64,000 bases of DNA from Aphelocoma coerulescens (GCF_041296385.1 NW_027184085.1:9357301-9421300); one strand, 5' to 3'. Positions 47,991-59,364 are shown, counted from the first letter of the stretch. Program-made: numbers and translations. The notes: generated from the sequence alone by a model not told the origin.

Positions 47991-50367
47991 TTAGTGGCCC
48001 AGAGCAGAGCAGATGGGAGCAAGGGAAAAAAGGGTTTGAGGCGTCTCCATACACACGTGCTACCAGTTAATGCTGCTTGTTTCTTCCCTGGATTTGTGGA
48101 ATGATACATCCCCTGATGCCTGCTTGTGTGTGGCAGTGGAGGAGTAAGAGCCCAGTCCAGATGATGTGCTGCTAGAGGAGCTTGAGCCTGGCAGAGAGGT
48201 GGGAAGGGGATGGAGAAGCATCAGCAGGCTGGTACTCCTGCCAGCGTTGGTGCGTCAGCTGCCGATCCCTGCCCTGCATCACTGGCTTCCTCTCCAAAAG
48301 GGTTTGGTGGGACGTGTGGCAGGCGTTTGCACAAGTTTTAGCTGTGTAGGAAGGGTAGAAAGCTGGTTTCTGCTTCCTGTGTTGCAGGCTGACCTGTTTT
48401 TCCATGCCTGGATGGGCTCTGGGGCAGAAGGATGTCTGGAGCTGGGCATCCCACAGCCCAGGGACTTCTTCCTGTTGACCAACGGTGTACAGCCAACTCT
48501 TTCCAATCCAGATGTACACTTTATTCTTCACCCTCTGAGGCAGAAGGTGGAAGCCAGGAAATGGGGTTTTGTTCCTTATGGAGGCTGGGAAATGAATGTG
48601 GCCAGTTGCAGTGGGATCCACTTCCTGGTGGCTCATTAGGACAGGCTCCACCACAGGGATGTGAGCACTCCTGCCCATGAGAGCACAAGAGCCTCTCATG
48701 GATTTGTAGATGTGGGATAACTGCACATTTAATGGCTGACATATTACATGGGATCTGGGGAGAGGCAGATGTGATACAGGTCTGGTTTGGTAAGGCATGC
48801 TACGTGACTCACCATAATAAAAAAGGGAGAAAAAAATCCTGAATATGCTTTGTAGTGCCCTGCAGTGGAGCTGAGGGGGCCAGAGGCATGCCAAAGGGGT
48901 CTATGCAAGGCCAAGTCATGCCATGATGGTGCAAGAGGAATGGTGGGCACATGGCAGATGTGTCTGCAGGAGGGGACCAACTTCTCATGTCCCTGGGGAT
49001 GAGTGGGTAGAGGTCAGGCTGCTGCAGTTCTGCAGCAGCACCAGCTTGAGAAACAAATCCCAAGGGATTGTCTCAGCACTGCTGGGAGAATCCCCAGAGG
49101 CTTGAGCCGGTTTGTGTGCTGAGCCTGTGCGGACAGAGGCGTAAGGAGACAAGCTGCACTTTGTGGGAGGTCAGCCTGGCCACTGCCAGTGGTCCCTGTG
49201 TCCTCCTGCTGCCCTCCTGCTGCCCGCAGGGCACAAGGTGCAGTGGTGACACACTTCAGGTATATCAGACCCCAACCAGCCCCATGGGGCTGAGCTGTCC
49301 TGGCAAAACCAACTGTTGAGCTGCAGCAGTGAAGGGAGCCCCTTCCCTTGACTTTCCAGCCGGAGAAGCAGCAGGACATTGAACCAGTGGCTGGAGTGCC
49401 AGTAGCAGCATAAATAGAAATACAGCTTCTCAGCTTCTTGTGCAGCTATGATATATCTTGTTTCTATTGACTTTCTTAAACCTCTAAAATACAAATACAT
49501 TGTAGATTGATCTACAGATCTGCAAAAAAGCAGCTTCTTTTTTTTTTTTTTAAGTCTAAAGCAATATTCTGCCCGCTCCTTGTGGTTGGCTCTGAACAGA
49601 CACATGTTCTCTTGTCCTATTTGATGCTGGCATGCTGCCACAGTGGTAGGAAGTTTAGTAATACTTGAGCTGGATCGATTCAAGCCCATTATCTGTGCTG
49701 CCTGGGACTTGGTGGTGAAGGGGAAGAAAATATCCTCCCCAAACACATCAAAGCCCTGTGATAAGGACACACAGTTGAGCTCTATTTATAGATGGACAGA
49801 TGTCTTGCCAAAACTCCGCTGCTGTCACTTGATAATGCAGTTTTTGAGCGTTTAGCAGTGTTTGGATCTGAAGGTGGCTGAGGTGTGTCCCCTCCAGGCG
49901 CAGCCCCAAGCAGTACAGCTTCTAGGTAGGCTTTGTCCTTCCTCCAGGTAGGGACCTGATCTTTAGATAGTAAGAATGAAGTGGCTGAGAGGTCTTTTTC
50001 TGGAGTTGGTGACTCAGATAAGGTCAGCAATCCCTCATCTTGTTCTTGCATCTGCATAGACCTACAGAGCCCTTGGAGCTTCAAAGCAGAACTGCCACGG
50101 ATGTTACATCAAAACAGTGTGGCTGTTGAGCTAGGGGTTCATGGCTTAAGTATGGGCATCCTCCATCTCCTGGGATACCTTGTTCTGTCACAATAGTTAT
50201 GAATTTGGGAATGGGAGAAGGGCAGAGGCTTCATTCTTGCTTAACCTTGAGTGTTGCTGTTAAAGGTGCTATGCTGGTTTTCTCTTGGTTCTGACTGTAG
50301 AAAAAGGAGGGAGAATCTTCTCCTAGCATCCAGTGGGAACCTTTCAGCTGTGCCCACTGCCACTTAC
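47991..50367. other. non-coding stretch, no recognised gene
   Basis: No recognised gene. The 240-codon - frame at 48,172-48,894 overlaps a 157-codon + frame and has no recognisable domains. A T run lies at 49,538-49,551, beside TGTAGATTGATCTACA (49,501-49,516), a small inverted repeat with 7-bp arms. Confidence 0.45.
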
Positions 50368-50443
50368 CTGCTTGCTATGGGTTGCTGCAAAAAGCCTGGC
50401 TCAGTCTCCTCAACAGCTTCCCCAGACATTTCAGTGGCCATGG
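50368..50443 (-). other. candidate exon with strong start context
   Basis: On the - strand, GCCATGG, a near-optimal Kozak start, opens at 50,441. It reads 24 codons (MATEMSGEAVEETEPGFLQQ, then PIAS) before a consensus donor CAG then GTAAGTG. The acidic N-terminus looks like that of a real protein, but I recognise no family. If it were an internal exon, the acceptor two bases before the ATG (AAAATTCAG) has a poor pyrimidine tract. No promoter or CpG island lies upstream. Best treated as an unverified candidate. Confidence 0.22.
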
Positions 50444-51108
50444 CTGAATTTTCTCTAGTTAATTAACACTGGGACTCCTCTCAGGGGTCCCAAAACTAAG
50501 GGCAGTGTCTTGAGGTGGTTCAGGGCTGTGTGATGTGCTGCCTGCTGCTGATCCCTTTGCGGCTTGGGCAGGCAGCTGGCAGGACCTGTGCTGGCACAGA
50601 GTGAGTGTTCCTGTGTCCCAGCCCAGCACCAAACCACAGCAATGAGCTGGAGAATTTCACAGTAAGTGCTTCTTTTGAGGCCTCAGTGAATTGTGACTCC
50701 AGGAGGGAAGTTGTCATCCATGGGCAGGTTTGGGGACCAAGACCTGACTTCTTTAATATATTTGACACATTGCCTTGATCAGGTGCAGGATAGGTGCGTG
50801 ATGGATCCTGGCTGCGTGCTGTTCCCAAGGCTGGGAGAAAGGAGCTTTCTCTTCCCCAGGGTGTCCATAATGTGTTTGCCTGCACAGCTCCTGCACAGCC
50901 CTCCGAGCACCGTTTGCTCTCCGTTTGGTTTTAGTCTGTCTCCAGGGTGCTGCTCAGTTCTGCTCGTATATTCCTCTGATGAGTGGGCAAGACAGGAAGC
51001 AAATACCTTTGCTACAAAACCACATATGGGCTTTCAGTGGGTGATGACACTTTCCCAAGCTATCTGTCTAGTGAATGCACTTTCCCTCCTGCTTGTTTAT
51101 ATTCACAG

Positions 51109-51129
51109 GAGTGTTGCTTAGCTGCTCAG
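51109..51129 (+). other. candidate 21-nt microexon
   Basis: A very strong acceptor (CTTTCCCTCCTGCTTGTTTATATTCACAG in two adjoining pieces) precedes 21 nt ending at a consensus donor, CAG then GTGAGCC. The 21 nt keep frame and are open in phase 0 (ECCLAAQ) and in one other phase. In vertebrates, in-frame microexons of 3-27 nt occur mainly in neuronal genes and usually have exceptionally strong upstream tracts, as here. No neighbouring exon is established. Confidence 0.2.
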
Positions 51130-52019
51130 GTGAGCCACAGATGTCAAGAAAGATGTTGGTGTCAGGAGAAGGCTTTAATGCAAGTCTTCCTGCTGTTCTG
51201 TGTGACGGATGGTGGATGAGACCCCAATGTGCCAAGAACCAGGGGAGAATGAGTGGGACACTCTGCTGGGTCTGGCACAGCAGCTGGGGTTGGGAGAGTG
51301 CTGCAGTAGTGCTGGAGGTGACATTTTACAGCTGGCCCAGGATGCTGCTCTACAGTGCAACCAAGATGATAATTCAGTAGAGGAGGTGTCTGATGGAGGC
51401 AAGCTGTGTATTCCAGTTCAAAGAAATAACCGTCGGCAAGAAGGGCTGAACTCCTCTAAAGCCATTTCAGAGGGTGTCAGAGATGCCATGGGTCTCATGG
51501 CTCCTGGAGGGCCTTGGCGGTGGATGCTTGGTACTCTGCACAGTAAAGCTGGAAACCATGGGGCCACAAACGTGAGGTGCATTTGCCTGGGGTGGGACCT
51601 GCCCCACTGAATCCTGGCTCTGAGCCACGGGGAACTATTTCAGCCTGGTGGAGGGCATAGGTGTGTAAAGTGGGCACCTGCTGCACGAGATGGAAGGGAA
51701 AATTCCAGACCTACTTCCTTGTAGTCCCCCTTAATGCCCAGGGAGAGTGCTTGGAATTGGGAATCTACTGGAGGAGCTGTTCAGCTGTGATGCAGATGGA
51801 CAGGATCCCACATGTAGGTGGGGAGAGGAGGGAGGGGCTCAGTTGCACACACCTGGATCCCTTCTATGGCCATAGCACTCCCAGGGTTGTGTGCTCAGCA
51901 CCAGTGAGGCTGTTCAAAGAGGAGGTAGACAGCACTCCTTAGCAATGTTTAATGTATTATTTCCCCCTTTAAGATTACCCTTTTCAAGTCCTGGATAGCT
52001 CCAGGAAGCCTCCACTGAG

Positions 52020-52300
52020 GCTCATGTCTCCAGGGCAATTTACAGCACACACCAGTCCCTCAGCACTCATTATAGCCCCCAATGAGGACACCTCAGCGCT
52101 GCCCTTCAGTAAGATCACATATTACTGGCTCTTTTTTCTTCCTCTTGCCCCAAATCGTTGCACTTTACATCTGAAAGGAGGGGCATGCAGGTGGGGAGCA
52201 GCACAATTTATGGATCAGAGATTTATATGCTGCTGCGACGCTGTATTTTTTCCCCACAGTGACACTTTATTGCCACAAATTACCAAACAGGCAAGGTTAT
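52020..52300. promoter_or_regulatory. candidate conserved non-coding element
   Basis: A repeat-free block with CACTCATTATAGCCCCCAAT, AAGATCACATATTACTGG, AAATCGTTGCACTTTACATC, GCACAATTTATGGATCAGAG, TTTATATGCTGCTGCGACGC, CTTTATTGCCAC and AAATTACC. It shows high word diversity with scattered CpGs. The impression of constraint is strong, but conservation is untested. Confidence 0.33.
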
Positions 52301-53479
52301 GTGAGTGACAGCAGGCAGAGCTGTAAAGGACAGGAACAAACGGCAGCAGGAAAAGTACCCAGAGGAGAGGGGGAGGTCTGGCAGAAATAAAAGAAGGCGG
52401 GACAAGCATCAGAAATCAGTTTGCCTTACAGTGGGATTTGTGGGTGAAACCTGGGAATCAGTATGCCATGGTACATGGGCATGACATGGGGTTGGGAGAG
52501 CAGCTGGTGGTCTGGGTTGGGATTCTGTAAATCCCGGGTTTTTAAGTTCCTTTTTCTCCCCCCTCTCCCCTCCTGACCTAAATTGCCAGGTCCTTCTGCA
52601 GGCTGTTTTTTTTTCTTTTTTTTCCTGTAGAAATTGCAGATTTTTAGTTGTTGAGGTTTTTTTTTCTGTGTTCAGGGTGGTGCCAGCAGTGAGAAGTATC
52701 CTTAGAAAGCGAGACTTTATCTTCCTTCCAAGAAACCTTGATCCCTGAAAAGTCCAGCCCATGGTAGGGGTTCCTGGTAGGAGGTGGTGTTCAGAGCGTT
52801 ATTAGGAGGTGTTCTGCCCTGCAAATGGTTGCTGTATTTCCTTGCTTTATGGTTGTGGAGGGTGCACATATCCCAGGCTTGCCCTTTGGTGGGGCAGGAT
52901 GGTCACTTACGTCTCTCTGTATTAATACATTCAATATCCTTGATGGTGTGTGGGGGACAAGCGCCAGCCCTTGGGCAGAGGAGTGTCCGAGACATTCTTT
53001 GGCTTTGGTTGAGCAGCGCCGTCTGTGTCCACTCACCCAAGTTAGGATCCGCTTAACTTCAAACAAATGTAAAAACCAAGAGGCTGGACTTTGGCAGAGG
53101 TATTAAGGGTGCCTTTGAGCTGGGGATGCTACTCAAAGCTGCCAGGGAGCTGTCACTCTATTATTCTTGCAACAAAACACTACCGGAGGAGCTGAGAGCC
53201 TCAGAGGCTCGGGAGCCACAGCCAAAATTGCATTTAACTTGCAGAAATGTGCTACAGCCGTGGGGCTCAACACGCCAGCCCCAGGGAGAGTCAGCACTGC
53301 CATGCGCCCAACTCGCTGGCAGCACTGGGGGGATTCAGGGGCACCTTTGCACCACAGTATGGACCATTGCACAGGGCAATTTGACTTGTCCCCGTGCTTG
53401 TAAAAGATAATTTCCCTTGAATCCCAATGCCACAAGTCAGGTATTTAATCTTGCTTGAAGGGAGCATGTCTAAAGCATG
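52301..53479. other. non-coding stretch with T-rich tracts
   Basis: No gene recognised. T-rich tracts lie at 52,606-52,624 and 52,659-52,668. Open frames at 52.8-53.4 kb occur on both strands and carry no recognisable features. Confidence 0.45.
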
Positions 53480-53700
53480 CAGGGCATCACAAACAATAGT
53501 AAGCAATCAATAGGCTAAATCCTGAGGTCTCTTACCCAGACTTTGCTGGAGTAAAGGTTGACAAAAGTGCTGAGTAGTTACTCCAGACTTCAGTCCTGAG
53601 CTGAAGGCAGAAGTGATTGACTGATTTATTGATGATGCATTTCACGATGAATCTAACCTGTTAGTCACAAATGGTCATTTAAGCATAAATCGTGGTCTCC
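53480..53700. promoter_or_regulatory. candidate conserved non-coding element
   Basis: Contains ATCACAAACAATAGTAAGCA, ATCAATAGGC, GATTGACTGATTTATTGATG, CATTTCACGATGAATC, GGTCATTTAAGC and ATAAATCG. SOX-like (AACAAT), GATT-type and homeodomain-type words cluster in about 220 bp of non-repetitive sequence. Enhancer-like by appearance. Confidence 0.3.
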
Positions 53701-55964
53701 CATGAGCAGAGAGCTTCTCCTGCAGCAGAGCTGGGGAGAAAGATTTCAGATGAATGACTTATTTGGTGAAAAATAGTTTTGGATCAACACAAATAGCTTG
53801 TGTTTCTGTGTTGTGCTTGGGAAATAGCCTCACAGAAAAAGGTGAAAGCCCACTTGTGAAAAAGATGAAGAGCTGGATTCTGACACGATGTTTAGATCTC
53901 CTTTCCAACTGGTTTTAGGTTTTCTTCCCAAATCAAAAAGCCAGACAAGTTTCAGAAGATTCCTCTGAAACACTTTTTCCTTGCCCTCTGAAAACCTTTT
54001 TCCTTATCCTCTGCAGCAAAACCAGCAACACACAGCACTTCTAAAACCTGGCGCTGACTCTTTGTGATCCCACACCTCATTTATTTTTAGTTGGCCCAGC
54101 AGCATGAGGGCTCAGGCTCTGGCGGGCATTCATTCAGTGCTGCTGAGCTGTGGTCTGGGATGTGTAAGGCTGTTGGGTTTGCTGCCCTGATGGGGAACTG
54201 GGCTTATCCTGCCTGGATGGAGCCTTGGAAGGCTTGGAAGCAGGGTGCAGCAGCTGAGAACACCACATCCCTAGTGAGAGGGTAGGCAAAACATTAGCTG
54301 TTCCTTCTGCAAAAGGCTGTGCAAGCCCTTTGGAGGTGTCTGTGATGTCACCTTCACCCCAAACTCTCAGCAGCTGGGACATGGCTGGCTTGCTTGCTCC
54401 CCATTCTCAATTCACCACCTTTTATTTTATCCCTTAAGCTGAGTAGTTTCTTACTGTTCAGGAACAAAACCATGCTACTCTATCACCTCCATAGCTGGTT
54501 TTCCTCCTCATGATGCTGCTTTTTCTTTGTTTTGAGCCTGGCTGCTGCTGGCTACATCTGCTGTGGCTCCCAGAGGCTGTGCTTACTGTGGCAGCGCGTG
54601 GGTGCATCCATGGTGGATGCTGTAGGAAACCTCTCAGACAGATTTGTGCATGTGTATATGCCTCTCTCAGTATTTCCTGTTAATTAATGGACACTGGAGT
54701 CTGTCGTCTGTAACAGCACTCACTAGCGGGTGATAAATTGTTTGTATGACAAGATGGCAGTGAAAGCTGGGTGAGCTGCGGCTGTCGGCGCTGGGTTTGG
54801 GAGCCAAGGGTGAACGTCAGTCAATATCTGGATGGCAAGAGGGATGGTGAAAAGCCCAGCAGATGATTGCAAGATCCCCACGGCATCCTGCCTGCTCCTG
54901 CTGGAGGAATCCCTGCTGTGGGCTCCAGCAAGAGGGCAACAGTGCTGCACCAGACCCTGTGATTAATTGGCAGACCCCAGCCATGTTGCTGCTTTCTGGT
55001 GTGGAGGGAGGAGGAGGAAGGGTCTTGTGCCTTGGTGACCATCCCCGCTCCACAGGGAGGGATGCTGGCTAGAGCTTGTAAGGATACACCTGGAGCAACC
55101 TCTCCTGACCCACACTGGGTTTTGCTGCCTCTCGTACCACAGAAAAGGCACTGTGCCACGACCTGGGATCTCTTCTGCTGCAGTGCTACGGCTTCCAGCA
55201 AACCCTGCTTGGTAGCTGGAGTGCCCTGCACTGCTGCCACCACCAGAAATCCCTGACATGCTTTACCTGCTGATGCCAGCATGCTAATAGTGGCACAAGG
55301 CTTGGCTGGGCATCTCCCTGTGGGACCAGTGCTTGTGGTGACCTTGATGGGCAGCCTTCATGGCAGCAACTGCGTCTACACCACAGTAACTGGTTTTAAA
55401 CCACCAGCAGGTGGTGGTTGAGGTGCTGTGTTGCAGAGAGATACAAGGTTTCATGGGTGTGCTGGAGTATGGGGCTGGATGTGATGGATCTGGGCTACTG
55501 GTATTCACAGTGTTCTCAGCCTGGTCAGTCGTAGTCCTGCCAAACTGAGCCCACACTCTGAGCCCTGCATAGGAGACTCATCCTAGGGAAACAGCGCTGG
55601 CACCAGAGTCCAGCCTCCTGGGGAGCAGACGTGGAGTGGCACTGCTTCTTGCTGCATTCCCAGTGGGACTGGCCCCTTCTGCAGCCCTCTGGAGCACACC
55701 ACCTGTGTGCTGTAAATCCATCTCCATTTTGGCTGGCATGCTGAAGCTGGGGCTTAATCACCCATTGTGCTCATTGGGACTCCAGCAGTCAGAGCAGGGA
55801 TCCCACTCAGGAGGACAGTGTGGGTCCCCGTGGGATCCATGCTGCCCTGGGACCTGTTGTGCTTCCCACAGTGCAGGGGGGGACAGTCTGCATTTACTGG
55901 GAAACAGAATTATCTGCTTCCCCAAGTGGGGAAAATAATAATAATAAAAAAAGTGCCTTCCACT
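53701..55964. other. non-coding stretch, no recognised gene
   Basis: No recognised gene. A - strand donor (GCAG then GTAAAG, reverse of 55,261-55,270) follows a short ATG frame but has no support. An (AAT)n-like patch lies at 55,932-55,952. Confidence 0.45.
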
Positions 55965-56165
55965 AGGTCATGAGCCATTACCTCGAGGGGCCCTTCATCA
56001 GCTGATGAATTCTACTTAATAAAATAAATACTGAGAGAAAATGTAATTGGATTTCATTTATTACCCAGTTCCGCCTAGCAGCCCCAGATTATACAAAAGC
56101 AATTAGAGAAAGCTCTCCATTAATAGCTATCTTCAAGCCACCCAATGGGTTCATTCCATCAAACC
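55965..56165. promoter_or_regulatory. candidate conserved non-coding element with E-box palindrome
   Basis: A dense AT-rich block: a 16-bp palindrome with central CAGCTG (55,994-56,009), CTTAATAAAATAAATAC, GTAATTGGATTTCATTTATT, GATTATACAAAAGCAATTAG and TCCATTAATAGC. No simple repeat or transposon explains it. Of all intervals here it most resembles an enhancer core with bHLH and homeodomain input. This is inference from motifs only. Confidence 0.38.
55994..56009. repeat. 16-bp perfect palindrome centred on an E-box
   Basis: TTCATCAGCTGATGAA equals its reverse complement. The centre CAGCTG is the E-box preferred by many bHLH factors, and symmetry extends five bases on each side. It breaks outside (C versus T). 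Confidence 0.9.
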
Positions 56166-56970
56166 TTCTGGCTTGTGTAATTTCCTTTCTTGGAGCTTGC
56201 TCCTGGCCAGGGGAGGATGTGGGGTGTGCAGCGCCATTGCCAGCAGCCTGTAAACAAAAGCAGCCCTGTCTCTAACATTTGCACAGGCATCATCTTCCCA
56301 AGCATGTGGCTCAGCCAAAGGGTATCCTGGTTTAGGGCGAGAAGCCAGAGCACCTGGGCAGTTTGGCTGCAGCCTAGGGCTTGGTTGTGCCTTCCCTGGG
56401 ATGAGAGCATCCTTCCTCTGCTTGGCATTGCCACGCGGTGAATCTGACTGTGATGCTTGGCAGTGGGTGGGTGTGCAGAGTCCATGGGGGCATCGGGTAT
56501 AACGCTGTCCACCTGAGGGCCTGGCTGGTTCTTTGGTGCTGATTTTTCCTGTAATGCCAGCAGGTTGCATCCCAGCTTCTGTCTCTGGCACCTTGCAGGG
56601 ACACAGTACAATGCTTCTGCTTCCTTGGGTTTTTTGCTAGGAGCACAAGGCAGGCCTGGGACAGCTTGCTAAAGCTGGGCAGAGGAGGATGTCTCATATT
56701 ATCTCCCTGAAAGTCTTATGGCAACACAGAGAAGTGTGTTTGAGGACTGTCACAGGGCACGGACAGATGTCTGGCACCTGTTGTCACTGAGGACAACGGC
56801 AGGTTAATCTCCAGCAGAGGCTTAACCTCATCTCTTGATTCATTATCCCTGTTTACAGTGGTGGATAAGGAAAGACAATTACAGTGGAGATGGCAACTGG
56901 GGGGAAAGATGCTGAATGATCCTGGAGGATGATTAATGAGGAATGGTCTGTGGTGGAAGTAGAAGGGGAT

Positions 56971-57038
56971 GTGCACATCCCTTGTTTGTGCATATCCCCT
57001 GTTTGTGCACATCCCTTGTGTGTGCACATCTCTTGTGT
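56971..57038 (+). repeat. minisatellite, four copies of a 17-bp unit
   Basis: Four contiguous 17-bp copies of GTGCACATCCCTTGTTT or close variants (CATATCCCC in copy 2, TTGTGT endings in copies 3 and 4), followed by further GTGTGTGG. There are no spacers, so it is a VNTR and not a CRISPR array. Because 17 is not a multiple of 3, it gives cysteine-rich repeats in changing frames on both strands, which explains the open frames there. Confidence 0.95.
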
Positions 57039-57283
57039 GTGTGGCATGGTGTACAGCTGTGAGAGGCTGCAGTCCTCTCCCTCATTCTTCCAGCACTTGC
57101 AGCCCTGGAGGAAAATTGTCTGGCCATGCTGCCTGCTTTTGGGCCAGTCTCATTTTTGAAGGGACCACATTTTTGTTCCACCACAGCAGATGCAGGGCTA
57201 GAGGGAGAGAAGGGATGTTAAAGGTTGGTCCCCTTGCAGTGTGGAGAAGGAGGGAGGGCTTTAGGGGCCAAAGAGGTTCTTAC

Positions 57284-57327
57284 CTTCTGCCTGTGGGTGA
57301 CATTGTCTTGTCATCCCAGTTGTCACT
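57284..57327 (-). other. candidate internal exon, 44 nt
   Basis: On the - strand, an acceptor (GTGCTGGCTTCTCCCCAG) and a consensus donor (AAG then GTAAGAAC) bound 44 nt. Two frames are open; one reads SDNWDDKTMSPTGR. No family is recognised. Small size and lack of a proven partner keep this weak. Confidence 0.2.
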
Positions 57328-58429
57328 CTGGGGAGAAGCCAGCACCCTTTCTCAGCTCAGACAGCCACATCTGTTCCAGCTGATGCTTTGATGGAGTCAG
57401 AGTGGCTCATCAGGGATGTACCAGCACCTGTCATTCTAGGGAGCCTGCACTTGGCTCTGGCATCTTTGGTCACTGCTGCTGTGAATACACTCTCTCCCCC
57501 ACTGCCTCTTGCTGTCCCCTGTCCCGGCTCACTTTTCATCCCCTCCCTTTCATGCTGTAACATCCCCAGCACAAGGCTGGGGTGAGAGTAACAGCACAGC
57601 CAGGAAGGAGCTGATGTTTAGTTTCAGACAAGAAACAACATAAGGCGTAATGCAACCGGAAAGGTGAGGGCAGATGGAGAGGGCCAGCAAGGCTGTGTGG
57701 CTCTTCATCTTCATTACAAGGCTGATGTCTGTGGTCTTGTTTCCGTGCTGCTTGCCAGCAAGGGAGGGATGGCTAGTGAGCAGAGATGTGCAGGGAGAGC
57801 TTTGCTTGATGAAGGCGAGGCTGGTCCTACTGGATGGTGAGAAAATCAGGAGATTTACTGGGGGAAACAAGCATGGGAGTGCGGGGGTACCGGAAGACGA
57901 TGCGATGGAAAACCCAAAAGAGACAAAGGGGGATGCTCTCCTTGATGGGAGATGGCAAATGCCTTGTAAGTGCAAGCTGCCTGCTCACCCTGGGTACTCA
58001 CTCTGGAGAAAGAAGTGTTTGAGAGCATAGGGGGGGAGGGGTTGATGCTGATATAACTACAGAGGCAGGGGATTAATTGTGACTGGTGAGATGGAAGGTG
58101 GTATGGGGGCACCTTGCTTAGGCCAGAGAAGAATTAGAGCATGAGATGGTGAAACTGAGAAGAGGGCTGAGGTGTAGAAGAAGGTGGAGACCTTTTCAGC
58201 ATGGAATGAAGGATGTGCAAAGGTCAGACACGGACAGTTGGACTGCTACTGACTGCCCCTCCCTCCCAGAGCAACAGCTTAACTTTGGCCTGAGGGTTAA
58301 CCCTGGGCTCAGTTCTGAGATGACAGAGAAAACTCCAAAAGAAGTAAATCCAGACTCCAAAGAAGAGTGGGGGCTTGAAAACTGCTTTTTCCAAGCCAGC
58401 CCACAGTAGTGACCACATTAAACCTTCCT
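57328..58429. other. non-coding stretch, no recognised gene
   Basis: No gene or repeat recognised. Open frames of 118 (+) and 141 (-) codons overlap each other at 57.6-58.0 kb, and neither has recognisable features. Confidence 0.45.
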
Positions 58430-58800
58430 TTTTTACCTCATTGTTTATTTTTAAAAGGGTCTTTTATTTATACTCCTTTTAACATCCCTGCTGTTAAAGC
58501 AGCCTTATTAGGATGCTGCCCTTCACCAAGGAACTCTGCTATCGAAAAAGAGCATTAAAGATTCAACAAATAGCTGAGAATTGGGATTGATCCTAACCTC
58601 CCATAAATGGGAGTACCTTCCCCATTAATCAGCCTTGGTTTTCACTTACAGGATGATCGCCTCAGTGCTACACTTCTTCAGGACTAAAAGCACGTTAAAT
58701 ATTTATCACAGCTGAGTATTCACTTCCCCCACTATTGCCAACTAAGATCCACTGCTTAAGCCTGCATTGGCTTGACAGGTTGTGTAGTGAGGTGGCATGC
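58430..58800. promoter_or_regulatory. candidate conserved non-coding element, about 370 bp
   Basis: A long AT-rich, non-repetitive block: TCATTGTTTATTTTTAAAAG, CTTTTATTTATACTCC, GCAGCCTTATTAGGATGC, AGCATTAAAGATTC, CCCATTAATCAGCC, GTTAAATATTTATCAC and GCCATTAGG at its end. It is nearly free of CpG, and stops are frequent in all frames, so it is not coding. The extended length makes it a good enhancer-cluster candidate. Confidence 0.33.
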
Positions 58801-59325
58801 CATTAGGAAACCTCTTGTGCCAACATCTCTGCTCATTTGCTGCGCTAAGCACAAAGAGATGGTGGCATCTCTCATCCCAGAGCATGGTCAGCATGGGACT
58901 GTGTTATAAAGACTCTCTGCTGGTATTCTGCATTAGTAAATTAAGCATACTACTAGGGATAAGATGCTTGGGTTTGCTCCTTAGCAGAGGGCTGGATCAT
59001 CCACACTCCGCCATGTCTCTTTTAAGCTCAAAAATAGCTTTATTTTATCCAAACATCTCTGTAGGATCAGCCCTGTACTGAGGCTTTGCCTCACAGGGTC
59101 TTCATTCGCAGTTCAGTGTGGGTCTCTTTACATTGCAGTGCCTGGAAACATTTCCCCGTTTACGACCCTGCACTCTCCTGTGCTAAAAGGATGCCGGCAG
59201 TACTCTCTGCCTTTCCTTAGGATGCTGGGAGAGAGTTTTTACTGCCTTACGAGGCTTAAAATGATGACTGGGTGTTCAATGATCCAGTTATTGGTCTATA
59301 CACACGTAGATACATCCTTGCTAAT

Positions 59326-59364
59326 TGTGCCTATAGCATTTCAGGTGTGCCTATAGCATTTCAG
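59326..59364 (+). repeat. exact tandem duplication, 19-bp copies, period 20
   Basis: TGTGCCTATAGCATTTCAG occurs twice, separated by a single G. The identity of both copies implies a recent local duplication or repair slippage. Confidence 0.95.

Noticed and set aside
48172..48894. 240-codon - strand open frame
   Set aside because: Overlaps a 157-codon + frame; no domain, poor start context, mixed low-information composition.
56971..57038. CRISPR-like direct repeats
   Set aside because: Repeats are contiguous without spacers and the genome is that of a vertebrate; it is a minisatellite.
56853..57391. Cysteine-rich repeat proteins encoded across 56.9-57.4 kb
   Set aside because: The repeats come from the 17-bp minisatellite read in successive frames, not from selection on protein.
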